A DNA stretch of 13,624 nt from Glaciecola sp964643575 (GTDB lineage Bacteria > Pseudomonadota > Gammaproteobacteria > Enterobacterales > Alteromonadaceae): assembly GCA_964643575.1 (NCBI GenBank), contig CAZXTD010000117.1, forward strand, positions 1 to 13,624. The letters are read 5' to 3'. The notes under the pieces are model-generated. The model saw nothing but the letters and a program-made list of their open reading frames with translations. It did no database searches and was not told where the DNA came from. Position numbers and translations under genes: made by a program. Position 1 is the stretch's first letter; each line of letters begins with the position of its first letter. Shown piece after piece: positions 6,831-13,624 of the stretch.

Positions 6831-9800
6831 TTACGGTATAAATGAGGTGCACGTTCTATTACGTCCCTCATTTTTAGCACGATAAAGCGATTTGTCCGCC
6901 CGTTCAAAAATGCTATCAAAATCATCATCTGGTAGACAATTTTCAGCCCCAATACTCACGGTAATCGACACTTCATTATCACCTAAAAAGAATGAGGCTT
7001 TTTCAACTGCCTTTCTGACGTTTTCAGATACCAGCATTGTATTTTCAGGATTGGTACTCGTGGTAATTACTAAAAACTCTTCGCCGCCCCACCTTGCTAC
7101 GTGGTCACCCTTACGTAGAGTAGTTTTAATTATTTCAGCGACTCGCGTTATCACCATATCGCCAGCATCGTGTCCGTAAGTATCATTAACCGCTTTAAAG
7201 TGGTCAATATCGATGACTAAAATAGACAGCTGTTTTTTCATTTCAGTATTCAAAAAATGCCCATCTATGATTTGAGACATACCATGTCGGTTGTACAAAT
7301 TTGTCATAGGGTCGTGCATCGACATTTTTCGATACATTTGTGTTTTAATATTCAAATTTTGATAGCGGAATAAAAAGTAAATCCCGGCAAAAAACAGTAT
7401 GAAGTATGCCAAGTATGCCCAAACCGTGCGCCACCACGGCGGCGTAATAGTAATACTCAAACTTCTATAGTCTTTGCTCCAATTACCATAATTGTCTAGG
7501 GCTTTTACTTTGAAAACGTAGTTACCAGAAGGAATATTCGTATAGTTTGCAAAGTTACGGGTTCCACTGACCAACCATTTAGTGTCAAAGCCTTCTAGTT
7601 GATACGAAAATTGAGGGCGCGCGTTTTGATTGTAATTGAAGCTTGAAAAGAAAAACGTAAATGCATTTTGATCGTAAGCGAGCTCAATTTGTTCGCTTAA
7701 ATATATAGGTATTGAAAGCGGGGAGTTTTCTAGCTTTGTATCTACCCTTACGTGGTTTAGGTAAAATTCGGTAAGGTTCACCTTTGCCGATTGCTGGTCG
7801 AGTGAAAGTGCTCTAGTGTTTATCACGCTAAGTCCTTGCACACCACCCGCATATAATATGCCTTCGTCATAAAGCAAGGCATCTCTATTAAATGAGGTAC
7901 TAGCAATACCGTCACTTTTGCGCATTGTGTAAAGACTATAATTATCAGAAGGACGAATGCGCACTAAGCCGCCAGAGGTTGCCGCCCAAACATTTTCTTC
8001 GCTATCTTCAACAAAAGACGACACTAAGTTACCCGGCAGGCCATCTTCCATTCCTATTTGTTTTATTTCACCCGTATCAGCATAAATGATATTGAGCCCA
8101 GCATCTTCAGTCCCTACCCATATATTACCATTTTGTTGTTGAAAAACAGTCGTCGTGCGACTACTTGATAGCAAGTCGGACTGCTCAAACATTTTCATGT
8201 CGAGTGTGTCGGGGTCAATAATAAATATGCCTTGCAGTGTTGCTGCCCAAATTTTATTGGTATTGTCGAGCATCATCTTCCAAGTAAACCGCCAGTTAAG
8301 ATTGTCGTCTTGCGTCTTTAATAGTGGGAATCTTTGAAAGCGCTGAGTATTGGCATCAAATAAATTGACGCCACCTGTTTCAGTGCCCACCCACAACATA
8401 TTGTTATGATCGTGAATAATATCCCAAACAAATGGGCTACCAAGCGAGTTTGTCTCGTTTTTGTCTGGCATGTAATGAAAGGCTTTGCCCCTTGCAACGT
8501 CAAAATAATTCAAGCCACCCGACCATGTGCCTATCCATAAATTGTTTTGACTATCTTCATCAATCGACAAAACTGCATTAGCAGACAACGAAGACGTGTC
8601 ATCCGCATTTGTTGTATAGCTATCAAAATTGCGGCGAATGGTGTCAAAACGATTCAGGCCGCCTTCAGTACCAACCCAAATATCACCAATGTTCGTTTTT
8701 TCAATACTCAGTACCGTATTGTGATTTAGACTATTACTTTGAAGTGGATCATGCACAAAGTTTTCAATCGCCGTGGTATTCATATTGAGCATGTTAATGC
8801 CGTCTAAAAAAGTACTGACCCACAAGTTGTTGTCGTTATCTTGGAAAACATATCGTAATTGATTTGAATTGATTGAATTAACGTTTGTTGGGCTATGTTT
8901 AAAACGTGCAAAACCTTTGTCTTCACCTAAAAATAAATTAAGCCCACCGTGGTCGGTAGCTACCCATAAGTTATCTAAAGAATCGATAAATACGTCACGA
9001 ATATTGTCGCTGGCAATGCTGCTAGCTTCGCCTCTTTCATATGCAAACATAGTGATTTGTTGGGAGTCGGTGACTCTATATAGTCCCTTGTCGTATGTCC
9101 CAAACCATAAGTCACCATTTGAATCAAAAGCACTTGCGGTAACAAATAAACCGGCAGTCGCCTGTAATTGCGTTATTTTGTTGGAGTCCAAATCTAAATA
9201 GTTTAAACCGGAATGCGTGCTGACAATCGCAATATTGTCTTTAACTAAAATGTTGTCGATACCATTTGCACTTAGGGCGTATCCATCGGGAGACTGCTTA
9301 TTAATGTGTTGATAAGAATCGGCTTTGGGGTCAAATATGATCAAACCCATTGAAGAACCTACTAATAACCTGCCTTTTAAATCATCAGCGATTGAATAAA
9401 TGGGAACATCAACACGGCCATCATTAAATTTTAAGTCTGTAAAGTTGAGGAAATCATCAGATTCACGTTGATATAAGCTAAAACCTTTATTGGAAGCGAC
9501 CCATAACCTTCCCTGTGTATCTTCCGTAATGTCATAAATAATGTTACCTATTATTGACGATTTGTTGTCTGAGGGGGAGTAAGGATGGAATGTATGTCCG
9601 TCGTATTTAATCAAGCCTTGACTAGTGCCCAACCACATAAAACCTATGGCATCTTGCTTAATAACATTTACGGTGCCTAAAGCTTGCTCTAAGTTGCGCA
9701 CATCGAGCGTGCTAAATTTAACGTTATTGTCGTTAAAGCTCGTGCTTTGAGCCCATAATGAGGTGCTTAAAATGAGAATATATAGGAATACGAATGGCGA

Positions 9801-9860
9801 AAAGCTAGATAAGCATTTCTTTGTTTGGGTGCTATGTATAGACTGCTCTATCACGTTCAT
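6831..9860 (-). CDS. Periplasmic double-propeller sensor diguanylate cyclase (Reg_prop, Y_Y_Y, GGDEF)
   Basis: About 1009 residues. A signal peptide or N-anchor (hydrophobic about 19-33, ending SLWAQ near 38) leads to about 14 Reg_prop blades (roughly 66-683) with the recurring pattern Asp-x-x-x-x-hydrophobic-Trp-hydrophobic-Gly-Thr...Gly-Leu, enough for two seven-bladed propellers. A Y_Y_Y domain (about 728-806) follows, then one membrane helix after PPWWRTVW (about 810-832), then a GGDEF domain (about 845-1006). The catalytic motif is GGEEF (925-929), an active variant, with RKGD five residues upstream forming a canonical inhibitory I-site. Metal-site Asp residues are in VIDIDHFKAVNDTYGHD. 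The protein should sense a periplasmic ligand and make c-di-GMP in the cytoplasm; the ligand is unknown. An open frame runs to 10016, but the start at 9860 was chosen because the signal peptide follows it and the 52 upstream residues are Cys-rich and unlike coding sequence. Confidence 0.92.
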   Translation of the reverse strand: MNVIEQSIHSTQTKKCLSSFSPFVFLYILILSTSLWAQSTSFNDNNVKFSTLDVRNLEQALGTVNVIKQDAIGFMWLGTSQGLIKYDGHTFHPYSPSDNKSSIIGNIIYDITEDTQGRLWVASNKGFSLYQRESDDFLNFTDLKFNDGRVDVPIYSIADDLKGRLLVGSSMGLIIFDPKADSYQHINKQSPDGYALSANGIDNILVKDNIAIVSTHSGLNYLDLDSNKITQLQATAGLFVTASAFDSNGDLWFGTYDKGLYRVTDSQQITMFAYERGEASSIASDNIRDVFIDSLDNLWVATDHGGLNLFLGEDKGFARFKHSPTNVNSINSNQLRYVFQDNDNNLWVSTFLDGINMLNMNTTAIENFVHDPLQSNSLNHNTVLSIEKTNIGDIWVGTEGGLNRFDTIRRNFDSYTTNADDTSSLSANAVLSIDEDSQNNLWIGTWSGGLNYFDVARGKAFHYMPDKNETNSLGSPFVWDIIHDHNNMLWVGTETGGVNLFDANTQRFQRFPLLKTQDDNLNWRFTWKMMLDNTNKIWAATLQGIFIIDPDTLDMKMFEQSDLLSSSRTTTVFQQQNGNIWVGTEDAGLNIIYADTGEIKQIGMEDGLPGNLVSSFVEDSEENVWAATSGGLVRIRPSDNYSLYTMRKSDGIASTSFNRDALLYDEGILYAGGVQGLSVINTRALSLDQQSAKVNLTEFYLNHVRVDTKLENSPLSIPIYLSEQIELAYDQNAFTFFFSSFNYNQNARPQFSYQLEGFDTKWLVSGTRNFANYTNIPSGNYVFKVKALDNYGNWSKDYRSLSITITPPWWRTVWAYLAYFILFFAGIYFLFRYQNLNIKTQMYRKMSMHDPMTNLYNRHGMSQIIDGHFLNTEMKKQLSILVIDIDHFKAVNDTYGHDAGDMVITRVAEIIKTTLRKGDHVARWGGEEFLVITTSTNPENTMLVSENVRKAVEKASFFLGDNEVSITVSIGAENCLPDDDFDSIFERADKSLYRAKNEGRNRTCTSFIP
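6840..6876 (+). terminator. Terminator of the oxidoreductase gene, inside the opposing gene
   Basis: AAATGAGG (6840-6847) pairs with CCTCATTT (6866-6873), the inner ACGT pair (6851-6854 and 6861-6864) extends the stem, and TTTTT runs through 6875. It lies 18 bp after the oxidoreductase stop and within the last 15 or so codons of the convergent minus-strand sensor gene. Confidence 0.75.
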
Positions 9861-10014
9861 CAAAATTGAATTCCCGAGTGACCAAACTGCACGCATTACT
9901 AATTCGTGTGCATGTGGACTCGACCAAATTACAAAGTTTGTCCTATTAGCTTGTTCACATGGCGCACCACACAACGAATTTTGAGCGTAAAAGTCTATAC
10001 GACACTGCACGTAC

Positions 10015-10028
10015 AAAAGTATACTTTT
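10015..10028. promoter_or_regulatory. 14-bp perfect palindrome between adk and the sensor cyclase
   Basis: AAAAGTATACTTTT is self-complementary and lies about 155 bp upstream of the chosen start of the cyclase. It could be an operator for that gene. No convincing -35/-10 pair was found between it and the start, so the promoter remains unplaced. Confidence 0.35.
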
Positions 10029-10061
10029 TTATAACTAGGTATAGAGAGGATTTAGAGGTGT

Positions 10062-10088
10062 AAAAAAAGCGAGCATAGCGGCCCGCCT
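10062..10088 (-). terminator. Intrinsic terminator of adk
   Basis: On the minus strand GCGGGC (10086-10081) pairs with GCTCGC (10074-10069), including one G-T wobble, around a CGCTAT loop. A run of seven T (10068-10062) follows. It lies 54-78 nt after the adk stop codon and separates adk from the downstream sensor gene. Confidence 0.85.
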
Positions 10089-10139
10089 AACACAAGTATT
10101 ATTACAAGAGCTTTTAAAAACGTGCCTTACAGCAACGTT

Positions 10140-10784
10140 TTATGACAGACGCTGTTCGAGCTCTTTTGCGATATCGGCCACTGCTTGGGTGCCATCTAAT
10201 TTAAGGTATTCACACAACCCTTCTTTTGCAGCAGCAGAGTAATAATCCACCAGCGGTTTGGTTTGTTCATGATATACACCCAAGCGCTTGCGCACAGTTG
10301 CTTCCTGGTCGTCATCTCTTATTTGCAAGTCTTCGCCGGTATCGTCGTCTTTGCCTTCTATTTTAGGCGGGTTGTATACCACGTGATACACACGGCCTGA
10401 ACCTGGATGTACGCGGCGACCGCCCATTCTGTCGACGATAACGTCGTCTGGTACGTCAAATTCAATGCAGTAGTCTACCTTTATACCAGCGTCTTTCATG
10501 GCATCAGCTTGCGGAATAGTGCGCGGAAAACCGTCTAACAAAAACCCATTTTCACAATCGTCTTGGGCGATACGCTCTTTTACTAAGCCAATAATTATCT
10601 CATCTGAAACGAGCTGGCCTGCATCCATTACTTTTTTTGCTGCTATGCCCATTTGAGTTCCCGCTTTAATTGCTGAGCGAAGCATGTCGCCAGTTGAAAT
10701 TTGCGGTATACCAAACTTATTCATTAAGAATTGAGCTTGAGTTCCTTTGCCTGCTCCGGGAGCACCAAGAAGAATAATACGCAT
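10140..10784 (-). CDS. adk: Adenylate kinase
   Basis: A 214-residue cytoplasmic enzyme that converts ATP + AMP to 2 ADP and is essential for adenine nucleotide balance. The P-loop GAPGAGKGTQ is at residues 7-16, the AMP-binding region STGDMLR at 30-36, and the DGFPRT motif at 84-89. A long-form LID domain (about 122-159) starts at RMGGRRVHPGSGRVYH and has no zinc-binding cysteines, as in the Escherichia coli enzyme, whose length (214) is identical. The ATG is preceded by GAGGA with a 7-nt spacer. It lies downstream of htpG in the conserved recR-htpG-adk order but is separated from it by 344 bp and a terminator, so it is probably transcribed on its own. Confidence 0.98.
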   Translation of the reverse strand: MRIILLGAPGAGKGTQAQFLMNKFGIPQISTGDMLRSAIKAGTQMGIAAKKVMDAGQLVSDEIIIGLVKERIAQDDCENGFLLDGFPRTIPQADAMKDAGIKVDYCIEFDVPDDVIVDRMGGRRVHPGSGRVYHVVYNPPKIEGKDDDTGEDLQIRDDDQEATVRKRLGVYHEQTKPLVDYYSAAAKEGLCEYLKLDGTQAVADIAKELEQRLS

Positions 10785-10802
10785 TGAGATTCCTCGTTAT
10801 TC

Positions 10803-10808
10803 ATTATA
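10803..10808 (-). promoter_or_regulatory. Candidate -10 box of adk
   Basis: On the minus strand these bases read TATAAT. The -35 region is weak (GGCTTT or GCTTTA at 17-16 bp). Transcription from here would begin near 10796 and give a very short leader of about 12 nt that still contains the AGGA ribosome binding site. Confidence 0.45.
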
Positions 10809-10913
10809 GATAAATTCGTGTTACTAAAGCCCTAGTGCATTACCAATAGAATACTTGGTTAGGGAAGTAAATTCTGGTAGAAACTTTACAGGTAAGGGAT
10901 AAGTGAAACAAGC

Positions 10914-10942
10914 TATAATACTCAAAATTGGTCAGACTTTAG
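10914..10942 (+). promoter_or_regulatory. Plus-strand promoter with GntR/FadR-like operator core
   Basis: A perfect TATAAT lies at 10914-10919. Starting at about the predicted +1, the 17-mer at 10926-10942 reads AATTGGTCAGACTTTAG; its core TGGTCAGAC (10929-10937) matches the FadR consensus half and spacer (TGGTCNGACCA) except for the last two bases. No good -35 box is seen at the standard spacing (TTTACA at 10885-10890 is 23 bp away). The position over +1 is what a repressor site would need. Regulator identity is inferred from motif resemblance only. Confidence 0.4.
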
Positions 10943-10962
10943 GCTAACAGGAGCAAGTAATA

Positions 10963-11016
10963 ATGAAAGCTGCCGTATTTTCAATATTTACGAATAAAGA
11001 AAAGCCAGAACTCTAA
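10963..11016 (+). CDS. Possible 17-residue peptide or truncated gene start
   Basis: The ATG at 10963 has a strong AGGAG (10949-10953) with a 9-nt spacer and opens the frame MKAAVFSIFTNKEKPEL, ending at TAA 11014-11016. Its last codons form the left arm of the hairpin at 11001-11032. A TATAAT lies 44 bp upstream of the ATG, so promoter, ribosome binding site, ORF and hairpin are lined up like a very small gene. Alternatives are the surviving 5' end of a deleted gene (MKAAVF is a common start of zinc alcohol dehydrogenases, which is weak evidence), an sRNA, or chance. No function can be assigned. Confidence 0.3.
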   Translation: MKAAVFSIFTNKEKPEL

Positions 11017-11032
11017 CTCAGGTTCTGGCTTT
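11001..11032. terminator. htpG terminator, probably bidirectional
   Basis: AAAGCCAGAAC (11001-11011) and GTTCTGGCTTT (11022-11032) are exact complements: an 11-bp stem with a 10-nt loop. On the minus strand it is followed by a T-rich tail (TCTTTATT), placing it about 100 bp after the htpG stop as an intrinsic terminator. On the plus strand it ends the small unit starting near 10926, with a weaker tail (ATACTTAG). Confidence 0.85.
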
Positions 11033-11128
11033 ATACTTAGCGATGGACTAAATCACAGCGTTCACATTAGCATTCAGTGGCAATGCACTTAAGACACTCA
11101 AACTAGCTCATGTATTTTACTGACCTTA

Positions 11129-13051
11129 TTACTTAACGAGGCTAGTTAATAAAGCATTTAGATTTTTTACAAAATCCGCAGGCTCTTTTAAGCTACCTTG
11201 CTCCGACAATGCGGCTTGATCAAACAATACTTGGGTCCATTGCTTAAACTGGGCTTCGTCTTGAACATCAGAAACCATCTTCACTAACTGATGCTCTGGG
11301 TTAACTTCAAAGCTGTACTTAGGCTCTGGCGCTGGCTGCCCGGCTGCCTGCATAAGTTTTGCCATTTGCGTGGTCATACCGTCGTCAGTCGCCACTATAC
11401 AGGCAGGTGAATCAGTTAAACGATGCGTAAATTTAACGTCTTCTACTTTGTCGCCTAAAGCTGTTTTCATGCGCTCTAACACGCCTTCAATTTCTTTTTC
11501 AGCTTCTTCTTTGGCTTTCTTAGTCTCGTCGTCGTCCAAGTCACTTAAGTCAACGCTTGAGCTTGCTGCAGATTGCATTTGCTTTTCGTCAAACTCATTT
11601 AGGTGAGACATCAACCATTCGTCAATACGCTCACCTAGTAGCAACACTTCAATTCCTTTTTTACGGAAAACTTCTAAATGAGGACTGGTGCGAGCCGCTT
11701 GATAAGAATCAGCCGTAACGTAGTAAATTTTGTCTTGGCCTTCTTGCATGCGGCTGATGTAGTCAGCTAAAGAAACATTTTGCTCGTTTCCATCGTTGTG
11801 GGTAGACGCAAAACGCAACAAGCCTGCAATTTTCTCTTTATTTGCGAAGTCTTCAGCAGGGCCTTCTTTAAGCACATTGCCAAATTCAGCATAAAAAGAC
11901 TGATACTGCTCAGCGTCTTTTTTGGCCATTTTTTCTAGCATGCTTAGTACGCGCTTGGTGCAACCTTGGCGAATCGCTTGGGTCACTTTATTGTCTTGCA
12001 AAATTTCGCGCGACACGTTTAGCGGTAAGTCGTTTGAGTCGAGCAAGCCTTTTACAAAGCGCAAGTAAGTGGGCATAAACTGCTCTGCATCATCCATAAT
12101 AAAGACGCGCTGTACGTACAATTTAAGACCGTGTTGCTGTTCTCTGTTCCATAAATCGAACGGGGCTTTAGATGGAATGTAAAGCAGGCTTGTGTACTCA
12201 GTTTTACCTTCAACTTTGTTGTGCGCCCACGTTAATGGGTCGGTGTAGTCGTGCGATACGTGCTTATAAAATTCTTTGTATTCGTCATCAGATACATCAC
12301 TTTTATCGCGAGTCCACAAGGCTGTGGCTTTGTTGACTGCTTCCCACTTAGCAGGCTCGCCAGGAATTTTTTCGCCGTCTGGACCATCGCTTTCTGGTAC
12401 TTCTTCTTTGAACAACTGCACCGGAATACTAATGTGGTCAGAATACTTGGTGATGATTGAGCGAATACGCCAATCGTCCAAAAACTCTTTTTCATCGTCT
12501 TTGACGTGCAAGATAATTTCTGTGCCGCGACCTTCTTTTTCGATATCAGCAACTGCAAACTCACCTTCGCCCTCTGATACCCACTGCACACCTTCTCCTT
12601 TTGCAGAGCCTGCAGCGCGAGTGTTAACCGTTACTTTGTCAGCAACGATAAAGGCTGAATAAAAACCAACACCAAATTGGCCAATAAGCTGCGAATCTTT
12701 GGCTTGGTCGCCCGACAACTGGCTAAAGAAGTCCTTAGTGCCCGACTTTGCAATCGTCCCTAGGTTTTTAATCACTTCTTCTTTGTTCATACCAATACCA
12801 TTATCACTAATGGTCAAGGTGCCAGCATCTTTGTCGATACTGATTTTAACGTGTAAGTCGCCATCACCTTCGTATAAGTCATCGTTCGACAGAGCCTTAA
12901 ACCTGAGTTTGTCAGAGGCATCAGCCGCGTTTGATACGAGCTCTCTTAAAAAGATTTCTTTATTTGAGTATAAAGAGTGGATCATTAACTGGAGCAGTTG
13001 CTTTACTTCAGTTTGGAAACCATGAGTTTCGTGTTGGACAGTCTCAGCCAT
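11129..13051 (-). CDS. htpG: Hsp90-family chaperone HtpG
   Basis: A 640-residue ATP-dependent cytosolic chaperone, slightly longer than the Escherichia coli protein (624). The N-terminal GHKL ATPase domain shows LRELVSNAADASDKLRF (35-51) with catalytic Glu37 and Mg-binding Asn41, DNGIGM (83-88) with the adenine-contacting Asp83, the lid region, and GQFGVGFYSAF (124-134). The middle domain includes the region around WNREQQHGLKLYVQRVFIMDD and the conserved LPLNVSREILQ. The C-terminal dimerisation domain is complete, ending at LLTSLVK. The start is ATG 13051: AGAGGAGA (13068-13061) sits 9 nt upstream, whereas the in-frame TTG at 13057 would leave only 3 nt. It lies downstream of recR as in other gammaproteobacteria, with a sigma-32-like promoter in the gap and its own terminator. 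Confidence 0.98.
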   Translation of the reverse strand: MAETVQHETHGFQTEVKQLLQLMIHSLYSNKEIFLRELVSNAADASDKLRFKALSNDDLYEGDGDLHVKISIDKDAGTLTISDNGIGMNKEEVIKNLGTIAKSGTKDFFSQLSGDQAKDSQLIGQFGVGFYSAFIVADKVTVNTRAAGSAKGEGVQWVSEGEGEFAVADIEKEGRGTEIILHVKDDEKEFLDDWRIRSIITKYSDHISIPVQLFKEEVPESDGPDGEKIPGEPAKWEAVNKATALWTRDKSDVSDDEYKEFYKHVSHDYTDPLTWAHNKVEGKTEYTSLLYIPSKAPFDLWNREQQHGLKLYVQRVFIMDDAEQFMPTYLRFVKGLLDSNDLPLNVSREILQDNKVTQAIRQGCTKRVLSMLEKMAKKDAEQYQSFYAEFGNVLKEGPAEDFANKEKIAGLLRFASTHNDGNEQNVSLADYISRMQEGQDKIYYVTADSYQAARTSPHLEVFRKKGIEVLLLGERIDEWLMSHLNEFDEKQMQSAASSSVDLSDLDDDETKKAKEEAEKEIEGVLERMKTALGDKVEDVKFTHRLTDSPACIVATDDGMTTQMAKLMQAAGQPAPEPKYSFEVNPEHQLVKMVSDVQDEAQFKQWTQVLFDQAALSEQGSLKEPADFVKNLNALLTSLVK

Positions 13052-13101
13052 AGCCAAGTATCTCCTCTAAATCATAAATGAGTGTTTGTTTCAGTGCTAT
13101 G

Positions 13102-13128
13102 ATTTGAGGGTTGAACGCTATTTTTCAA
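13102..13128 (-). promoter_or_regulatory. Sigma-32-like heat-shock promoter of htpG
   Basis: On the minus strand TTGAAA (13128-13123) is followed after 12 bp by CCCTCAAAT (13110-13102), close to the sigma-32 pattern CTTGAAA-N11-16-CCCCATNT. The predicted transcript start is about 40-45 nt upstream of the htpG ATG. The -35 part is good and the -10 part only partial (CCC then T-rich/A-rich). A heat-shock promoter is expected for this gene. Confidence 0.5.
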
Positions 13129-13190
13129 TAGTGGAATGAAAATAATTCGATACTTTCTTTGCGACAGGGTCTGCGGTCATGCAAACACCA

Positions 13191-13624
13191 TTAAAAATCG
13201 CGTCGCCCACTAAAGGCATGCGTGAGGGTATTGCCATCAATGTATTCTAATTCACCGCCAACTGGTACCCCGTGAGCAATTCGAGTAGCTTTTATATCGT
13301 GTTTCTTACACATTTGCGCAATATAGTGAGCGGTAGCTTCGCCTTCCACGGTTGGATTTGTGGCGAGTATGACTTCGTTCACATCTTCATTGGCTAAACG
13401 CTGTTGCAAAATATCAAGACCAATTTCGCTTGGCCCAATGCCGTCTATGGGCGATAAGTGCCCCATTAAAACAAAGTATGTACCTTTAAACTGCAGGGTT
13501 TGCTCAATGGCTAAAACGTCTTGTGGCGACTCAACAACACATATTTGCTGACTTTCGGCCCGACTAGGATTATTGCATATATTACATAAGCTGGCTTCGG
13601 TAAAGGTGCGGCACTGCTCGCAAT
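13191..13624 (-). CDS. recR: Recombination mediator RecR, 5' partial
   Basis: The last 143 or so residues of RecR, which with RecO and RecF loads RecA at single-strand gaps during recombinational repair. The reading frame is open to the right edge; the ATG at 13466 is internal. Visible parts are the C4 zinc finger CEQCRTFTEASLCNIC, with all four cysteines; the Toprim domain starting at CVVESPQDVLAIEQT; the GHLSPIDGIGP motif; ATNPTVEGEATAHYIA; and the C-terminal RIAHGVPVGGELEYID, all highly typical. About 55 N-terminal residues (helix-hairpin-helix) are outside the window. It precedes htpG by 139 bp on the same strand, the usual gammaproteobacterial order. Confidence 0.98.
   Translation of the reverse strand, partial: CEQCRTFTEASLCNICNNPSRAESQQICVVESPQDVLAIEQTLQFKGTYFVLMGHLSPIDGIGPSEIGLDILQQRLANEDVNEVILATNPTVEGEATAHYIAQMCKKHDIKATRIAHGVPVGGELEYIDGNTLTHAFSGRRDF

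Noticed and set aside
9861..10016. 52-codon N-terminal extension of the sensor cyclase frame
   Set aside because: It is Cys- and Asn-rich with no domain pattern, and a typical signal peptide follows the ATG at 9860. It was treated as leader, not coding.
10803..10942. TACCAATAGAATACTTGGT dyad (near 10850) as an operator between the adk and small-unit promoters
   Set aside because: Only 5 bp per arm (ACCAA/TTGGT) with an 8-bp spacer, which is expected by chance in a gap of this size.
12232..12662. Open frames of 119 codons (minus) and 128 codons (plus) within htpG
   Set aside because: They lie wholly within the well-conserved htpG coding sequence in other frames, and their translations show no domain pattern. 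They are shadow frames.
13055..13057. In-frame TTG start of htpG two codons upstream
   Set aside because: The spacer from AGAGGAGA would be only 3 nt; the ATG at 13051 has a normal 9-nt spacer.
1..13624. CRISPR arrays, tRNA/rRNA genes, insertion sequences, phage or defence genes
   Set aside because: No regularly spaced repeats, cloverleaf sequences, transposase or nuclease motifs were seen on either strand.

Overview
The window looks like chromosomal DNA of a gammaproteobacterium, most likely a marine member of the Alteromonadales (Glaciecola, Paraglaciecola or Alteromonas-like). The evidence is the recR-htpG-adk order on the minus strand, which matches the gammaproteobacterial core block recR-htpG-adk, together with moderate A+T content, a Mrp/complex I-type antiporter locus, and small DUF2244 and DUF6482 genes. 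The genus is an inference; I could not run a search. No tRNA, rRNA, CRISPR array, insertion sequence or phage gene was seen.

Left part (1-3169, plus strand): the end of an ion-transport operon. It holds the 3' part of a MrpD/NuoM-like antiporter subunit, a small two-helix membrane protein, and a complete second MrpD/NuoL-like subunit whose start overlaps the small gene by ATGA. Together these would form part of a multi-subunit cation/proton antiporter or related proton-pumping membrane complex. A strong hairpin (3171-3213) closes the operon and also serves the convergent TauE/SafE-type permease.

Middle (3236-6822): the permease gene is divergent from, and may overlap, a DUF2244 membrane protein gene. 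A 69-codon DUF6482 gene and a GMC-family flavin oxidoreductase with a TTG start follow. The oxidoreductase converges on a large sensor gene with only 8 bp between them, and its terminator hairpin lies inside the last codons of that opposing gene.

Right part (6831-13624, minus strand): a roughly 1009-residue membrane sensor in which a periplasmic double seven-bladed propeller plus Y_Y_Y domain is joined through one membrane helix to an apparently active GGDEF diguanylate cyclase. Next come adk with its own terminator, a 344-bp gap, htpG with a sigma-32-like promoter and its own terminator, and the 3' part of recR.

Most of the window is ordinary housekeeping or accessory sequence. The stretch least explained by known genes is a miniature plus-strand unit at 10914-11032, between adk and htpG. 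It has a perfect -10 box, a GntR/FadR-like operator core at the expected transcription start, a good ribosome binding site, a 17-codon ORF, and an 11-bp hairpin shared with the htpG terminator. It may be a small peptide or sRNA gene, or the stub of a deleted gene.
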